Part shown: piece by piece, positions 15,296 to 18,441 of the stretch
Layout of the letters: each line of letters opens with the position of its first letter
Position numbering within the stretch: the first letter of the stretch is position 1
Origin: Novosphingobium sp.
Lineage (GTDB): Bacteria > Pseudomonadota > Alphaproteobacteria > Sphingomonadales > Sphingomonadaceae
Assembly: GCA_028697875.1 (NCBI GenBank)
Contig: JAQVEQ010000036.1
Coordinates: 1-18,441, forward strand
Reading direction: 5' to 3'
DNA: 18,441 nucleotides
The notes under the pieces: generated by a model
Told to the model about the DNA's origin: nothing
Databases searched by the model: none
What the model saw: the letters and a program-made list of their open reading frames with translations, nothing else
Position numbers and translations under genes: made by a program

Positions 15296-16367
15296 TGCCC
15301 TTGGTGGGAAAAATGCCGCGGTCGATCCGTACGTGAATGCCCTGCGTCCCGTCGACCACCTGAGTCACGCCGAAGTCGGCGGCGACGCTCATCAGCGAAT
15401 AGGCATCGGTCTTCGACAGCCCCTGATGCTCGTTGAGCAAGTGGATCATATCCATCGAGGCGTTCTTCATCGCCTGGTCGAGATCGTCGCCGAAACCGTG
15501 CACGATCCAGTGATCGGGCGTTTCGAGCAGCGGCGACGGGAACTTGAAGTCCTTGCGCAGGATGATCTGGAACAGCACGTCCAGCGAAGCCTCGATCGCG
15601 GTGCCGCTGATCTCGCCGTCGCCCTGGCTGATGTGCGGATCGCCGATGGAGAACAGGCCGCCCTTCACTTGCACGGGATAGTACATCCGCGAATTGGCGC
15701 CGATCCGCCAGTTGTCGATATTGCCGCCATGCAGGCCCGGCGGGATCGTGCTGACCGGTTCGTTCACTGCCGGGGCGACGCCCGCCGTGCCGAGGTGCGG
15801 ACGCGCGGGTACGGTAATCCCTTCCAGCGCGGGCTGCCGGTCGCAGTGCGGGCAATGGGTAATCCGCCCGGGGACGAGATAGGTTTCCTCCACGTCGTAG
15901 GCGTAGAGCGCATGGGCGGTGTTCGAATTGGGATCGAGTTCGTAGATCGTCACGCGCTCGGTCTCGCCGAATTCCTTGTAGAGGTGGCCCCAGTTGGCCT
16001 GGAGGTTGGAGCCGTAATTGAAGCGCGGCGTCATCTGGAAATAGCGCACTTCCAGCATGTCGCCCGGCTCCGCGCCTTCGACGTAGATCGGCCCGGTCAT
16101 GATATGCACGCCCGGTGCGCGGGTGGACGGATCGATTTCGGTGTAGATCCGCTGGATGTCGTCGTCGAACATCAGTTCCGGATCGTCGCCGGCGTGGTGG
16201 GTAACGGCCTGCGCCTGGATCAGGTCACCGCTTTTCACGGTCAGCGCCGGCTTCAATTCGGGCGAGAAGAAACCCCAGTGAACCGTCTCGGGCGTCGCCC
16301 TGAGATAATGCAACGCTTTCGGCTGCACCTCGCTACGCCGCAAACCGTGACCGCAGATCAACGCCAT
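15276..16367 (-). CDS. Acetamidase/formamidase family protein, stand-alone
   Basis: This 363-residue protein has the FmdA/AmdA fold signatures: THHAGDDPELM (56-66), GVHIMTGPI (86-94), EGAEPGDMLEV (97-107), GGNIDNWR (214-221) and GDPHISQGDGEISGTAIE (242-259). Family members hydrolyse formamide, acetamide or similar small amides to the acid and ammonia in the cytosol. ATG 16365-16367 is supported by AGGGGAAAG just upstream; the frame stays open far upstream but without protein-like sequence. Residues 171-175 read HCPHC, a pair of Cys not found at this place in the fused copy. It lies 47 bp after the extradiol dioxygenase gene and overlaps the AraC gene by 20 bp. Ammonia recovery from an amide released upstream in the pathway is likely (inference). 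Confidence 0.92.
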   Translation of the reverse strand: MALICGHGLRRSEVQPKALHYLRATPETVHWGFFSPELKPALTVKSGDLIQAQAVTHHAGDDPELMFDDDIQRIYTEIDPSTRAPGVHIMTGPIYVEGAEPGDMLEVRYFQMTPRFNYGSNLQANWGHLYKEFGETERVTIYELDPNSNTAHALYAYDVEETYLVPGRITHCPHCDRQPALEGITVPARPHLGTAGVAPAVNEPVSTIPPGLHGGNIDNWRIGANSRMYYPVQVKGGLFSIGDPHISQGDGEISGTAIEASLDVLFQIILRKDFKFPSPLLETPDHWIVHGFGDDLDQAMKNASMDMIHLLNEHQGLSKTDAYSLMSVAADFGVTQVVDGTQGIHVRIDRGIFPTKGSVRDPE

Positions 16368-16414
16368 GTCTTTCCCCTGGTAGTGAAACGAACCGACAGC
16401 ACCCCTCGCGGGCC

Positions 16415-17197
16415 TCAGTCGGCACCGATCAGGATGCTGGTCATCCCAAGCGACTTGTGATGAATGAAATTCGGATCCAGCCGGACCTTTTCGCCCGGAT
16501 AGCGCGCGCCCATGATGTAGAGCAGCGGCCAGAAATGGTCGGGCGTCGGCACCGACAGGCGCGCATCTTCGCCCAGCCCCTCGAAATCGATCAGCGCCTG
16601 GGGATTGTCTTCGACGACGGCATCGAGCATCGCCGTGTTGAACCGGTCGGCCCAGGGATAGGGCGGGGCATCGGGATTGCCCCAGTCCATCGCCGGCAGA
16701 TTGTGGACGATATTGCCGGAACCCACGATCAGCACCCCTTCGTCCCTCAGCGGGCGCAGCGCCTTGCCGAGCACCCAGTGCTCGGCCGGCGACTTGGCGG
16801 CATCCAGGCCGAGCTGGACAACGGGAATGTCCGCTTCCGGATAGGCATGGACCAGGACCGTCCAGGTGCCATGGTCGAGGCCCCAGTTCGCATCCATCGC
16901 CACCGGCACCGGGGCGAGCAGTTCGCGCACCCTGTGGGCCAGCTCCGGATCGCCCGGCGCCGGATATTGCATGTCGAACAGCGCCTGCGGGAACGCACCG
17001 AAATCGTGGATCGTGCGCGGCTGGGCCATGGCGGTCACGGCGGTTCCGCGCGTCACCCAATGGGCCGAGATGCACAGGATCGCCTTGGGCTTGCCGATCG
17101 TACCGGCCAGCCCTTTCCAGGCTGCGGTGACCGCACTCTGCTCGAGCGCCACCATCGGGCTTCCATGTCCGAAAAAGACAACCGGGAGGCGGCTCAT
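16415..17197 (-). CDS. DODA/LigB-type class III extradiol dioxygenase
   Basis: This 260-residue protein belongs to the 4,5-DOPA dioxygenase (YgiD/LigB) group. Conserved landmarks are FFGHGSP (His11), ISAHW (His46), LDHGTW (His109), GSGNIVHNL (His165) and PTPDHFWPLLY (His221). His11, His46 and His165 or His221 are expected metal ligands. The length matches YgiD. Members open catecholic rings next to the diol using a bound metal and O2, though YgiD relatives may act on other substrates. ATG 17195-17197 is preferred over an upstream TTG (17245), which gives a non-conserved leader. It is the first gene of the five-gene minus-strand cluster, with two candidate operators upstream. It is the only ring-cleaving enzyme of this type in the window. 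Confidence 0.9.
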   Translation of the reverse strand: MSRLPVVFFGHGSPMVALEQSAVTAAWKGLAGTIGKPKAILCISAHWVTRGTAVTAMAQPRTIHDFGAFPQALFDMQYPAPGDPELAHRVRELLAPVPVAMDANWGLDHGTWTVLVHAYPEADIPVVQLGLDAAKSPAEHWVLGKALRPLRDEGVLIVGSGNIVHNLPAMDWGNPDAPPYPWADRFNTAMLDAVVEDNPQALIDFEGLGEDARLSVPTPDHFWPLLYIMGARYPGEKVRLDPNFIHHKSLGMTSILIGAD

Positions 17198-17223
17198 GAC
17201 GGCAGCCCCCCAGCCGTTTGGAA

Positions 17224-17243
17224 GTTTGCGCAGGCGGGCAAAC
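17224..17243. promoter_or_regulatory. Inverted repeat near the extradiol dioxygenase start
   Basis: GTTTGC (17224-17229) and GCAAAC (17238-17243) are perfect 6-bp arms around an 8-nt spacer, 27 to 46 bp upstream of the ATG. This is a typical position for a repressor site overlapping a transcription start, or for a leader hairpin. Confidence 0.45.
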
Positions 17244-17337
17244 AAGCGGGAATTTGGATCGTCGTGGTGTGCATTGCGATTACCGGAACCATCCTTGAAC
17301 GAACTCTCGCGAGGCTATGGGAAAGGGTGCCGGGCGG

Positions 17338-17359
17338 TCTTGTACGATCGCGCACAAGA
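17338..17359. promoter_or_regulatory. 22-bp palindromic operator candidate, copy 2
   Basis: TCTTGT-N-CG-N4-CG-N-ACAAGA lies 141-162 bp upstream of the extradiol dioxygenase gene and 48 bp past the end of the VOC gene. Arms and spacing equal copy 1 at 2903-2924 (15 of 22 bases identical, including an asymmetric CGCACAAG). It suggests the two divergent operons on the left and the dioxygenase cluster on the right share a regulator. Confidence 0.6.
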
Positions 17360-17407
17360 TGTTGTTCGGCCCTGCCGGAAGCCGTGCGAGAGCCCATTTC
17401 GCACCGC

Positions 17408-17893
17408 TTATTCCCGCGTGTAATCCTCTGGAATCCAGGGATTTTCACCCGCTTTTACCCACAGTAGCACTTCGTTGCCCCAAGGGTCGGCAAAGCAGTG
17501 GTTATAGCCGTTGAACTCGGCCCAGTAGTGGTTGCGCCACAGGATCCTTGCGCCGAGTTTCTCCGCAGTTGACAATATACGCTCGGGCGTATCGCCGTCG
17601 CCGATCAGGACCCAGATGCGCGGCTTGCGCCCTTCCGTGGCGATCGTGCGCGGTTCGACACCCGCGGGATCGGGATGCGGGCGCATGTTGGACACCTTGG
17701 CGATGCCCATGTGCAGGTTGCCGATCTGGCTGTCGGACCCGTCCTTGTTCTTGAAGAAGCCGCCGGGAACCATGCGGTGATACTCGCCCAGCGGGCGCGG
17801 ATCGTTTTCCCAGCCGAACACTTCGGCATAGAATTCGCCCGCCGCGTTCGGATCGTCGGACGGAATGTCGAAGAAGATAAGTGAATTGGTCAT
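17408..17893 (-). CDS. VOC-superfamily (glyoxalase/bleomycin-resistance-like) protein
   Basis: This 161-residue protein has the paired beta-alpha-beta-beta-beta layout of the VOC fold. The first half begins IFFDIPSDDPNAAGEFYAEVFGW and the second ends NHCFADPWGNEVLLW, where the DPWGNE.LLW turn is the usual VOC signature. Two such modules make one metal site. Family roles include glyoxalase, extradiol cleavage, epimerisation or binding; none can be chosen, and the single-protein length is short for extradiol enzymes. ATG 17891-17893 has AGGGG 5 nt upstream. An intrinsic terminator ends only 17 nt before the ATG, so expression must pass through it or begin in an extremely short leader. Confidence 0.87.
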   Translation of the reverse strand: MTNSLIFFDIPSDDPNAAGEFYAEVFGWENDPRPLGEYHRMVPGGFFKNKDGSDSQIGNLHMGIAKVSNMRPHPDPAGVEPRTIATEGRKPRIWVLIGDGDTPERILSTAEKLGARILWRNHYWAEFNGYNHCFADPWGNEVLLWVKAGENPWIPEDYTRE

Positions 17894-17910
17894 CGCAACC
17901 CCTGACAGTC

Positions 17911-17956
17911 AAAAAGAAACCACCGGTGAAGCCGCTATCAGGGCTCGCACCGGTGG
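17911..17956 (-). terminator. Intrinsic terminator in the VOC leader
   Basis: On the minus strand, CCACCGGTG (17948-17956) pairs perfectly with CACCGGTGG (17920-17928) across a 19-nt loop, followed at once by TTTCTTTTT (17919-17911). This is a well-formed Rho-independent terminator. It either ends the Rieske transcript or acts as an attenuator for the VOC gene. Confidence 0.75.
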
Positions 17957-17987
17957 CGCTGTCTTGCAGGCGCACAATTTCTTGATT

Positions 17988-18026
17988 TTCCGGCCGCGCC
18001 GCCATTTGCGGCAAGCGCGGCCGGAA
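17988..18026. repeat. Long inverted repeat after the Rieske oxygenase gene
   Basis: Perfect 12-bp arms TTCCGGCCGCGC (17988-17999) and its complement (18015-18026) surround a 15-nt loop that can pair further (GCC/GGC). It begins 9 nt after the Rieske stop codon. With no T-run on the minus strand, it looks like a transcript-end stabiliser or an accessory terminator ahead of the one at 17911-17956. Confidence 0.55.
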
Positions 18027-18034
18027 GGGAAAGG

Positions 18035-18441
18035 TCAGGACGTGGCGCGCAGCTTCGTCACCGGGGCGGACGAACCGCGGCGGCGATCCCATTCGGCCGC
18101 GTAACGGTCGACCAGCCAGACATTGAACTGGCGCTGTGCGTCTTCCTGCCAGCTGTAGCGGCCACGCGGCGCGAACTTGGAACCCAGGCCCCGCTGCACG
18201 AGCAGGTCGGTATGGAGATCCTGGGAAAAGATCGCGTTGGTATAGTCGCTGGTGACCTTGCACTTGGTCTCGAACAGCGGGTCTTCCAGCGCGTCGGGCA
18301 GATAGAGGCTGCCGAAGGTCACGCGGTGCGTCGTGGCGGAATCGGCGTCCATGATGATGTAGATCGCCACGTCATTCGTGATGACCAGCGAAAGGCTGGG
18401 CGGCAGATTGACGAACAGCAGGCGGTTCTGTTCTTCCTCGG
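18035..18441 (-). CDS. Aromatic-ring-hydroxylating (Rieske) oxygenase alpha subunit, C-terminal part
   Basis: The frame is open to the window edge, giving about 135 C-terminal residues; the Rieske [2Fe-2S] domain and iron ligands lie outside. The visible part matches the end of the catalytic domain: NRLLFVNLPPSLSLVITNDVAIYIIM, then a beta-strand section with ATTHRVTFGSLYLP, then QDLHTDLLVQRGLGSKFAPRGRY and a terminal WLVDRYAAEW. The pattern of QRG..S...PGRY-like residues followed by a final helix is typical of these subunits. Such enzymes use NAD(P)H-derived electrons and O2 to dihydroxylate aromatic rings or to demethylate; an electron-transfer partner is not in the window. A GTG at 18368-18370 is internal and not the start. 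Confidence 0.78.
   Translation of the reverse strand, partial: EEEQNRLLFVNLPPSLSLVITNDVAIYIIMDADSATTHRVTFGSLYLPDALEDPLFETKCKVTSDYTNAIFSQDLHTDLLVQRGLGSKFAPRGRYSWQEDAQRQFNVWLVDRYAAEWDRRRGSSAPVTKLRATS

Noticed and set aside
17963..17977. TCTTG-N6-CACAA upstream of VOC as another operator copy
   Set aside because: The spacing is 4 nt shorter than in the two real copies and symmetry is poor.
18368..18370. GTG as start of a small 111-residue protein
   Set aside because: The frame remains open upstream to the window edge, with sequence typical of the Rieske oxygenase catalytic domain.
1..18441. CRISPR arrays, tRNA genes, transposase genes or phage attachment sites
   Set aside because: No regularly spaced repeats, cloverleaf-like sequences, terminal inverted repeats with transposase, or integrase genes were seen.

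Overview
This window looks like an accessory catabolic region from a high-GC Gram-negative bacterium, most likely an alphaproteobacterium. A sphingomonad is my best guess, from overall protein style and family mix, but there is no marker gene to confirm it. Coding density is very high. No rRNA, tRNA, CRISPR array, insertion sequence or integrase is visible. The window cuts genes at both ends: a TauD/TfdA-type dioxygenase on the left and a Rieske oxygenase alpha subunit on the right.

Layout. (1) 1-628: 3' end of a TauD/TfdA dioxygenase (+), closed by a strong bidirectional terminator. (2) 709-2826 (-): a tight three-gene operon, SDR -> cysteine hydrolase -> nitroreductase. (3) 2993-9896 (+): ribokinase, RutA-like flavin monooxygenase, second cysteine hydrolase, MFS transporter, second MFS transporter, M20-type hydrolase. 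Operons 2 and 3 diverge from a 166-bp region that carries a 22-bp palindrome. (4) 10002-12335 (+): one 777-codon gene that joins a complete AraC-type regulator to a complete acetamidase/formamidase. (5) 12375-17197 (-): a five-gene convergent cluster, DODA/LigB-type extradiol dioxygenase -> acetamidase/formamidase -> AraC regulator -> bile-acid-symporter-like transporter -> TauD/TfdA dioxygenase. Upstream of it lies a second copy of the 22-bp palindrome. (6) 17408-18441 (-): a VOC protein and the end of the Rieske oxygenase, separated by hairpins that include a textbook intrinsic terminator 17 nt from the VOC start codon.

How the genes may work together (inference): many oxygenases and C-N hydrolases sit together (RutA-like, two cysteine hydrolases, M20, two acetamidase/formamidase modules). 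With three transporters and the AraC regulators, this suggests uptake and oxidative opening of a nitrogen-containing ring or amide compound, with release of ammonia. The RutA-like/cysteine hydrolase/reductase combination recalls the Rut pyrimidine pathway, but no RutC, RutD, RutF or RutG equivalents are seen, so the substrate is probably different. The most unusual items are the regulator-enzyme fusion, its unfused counterpart in swapped order about 2 kb away, and the palindrome shared by two operon control regions.
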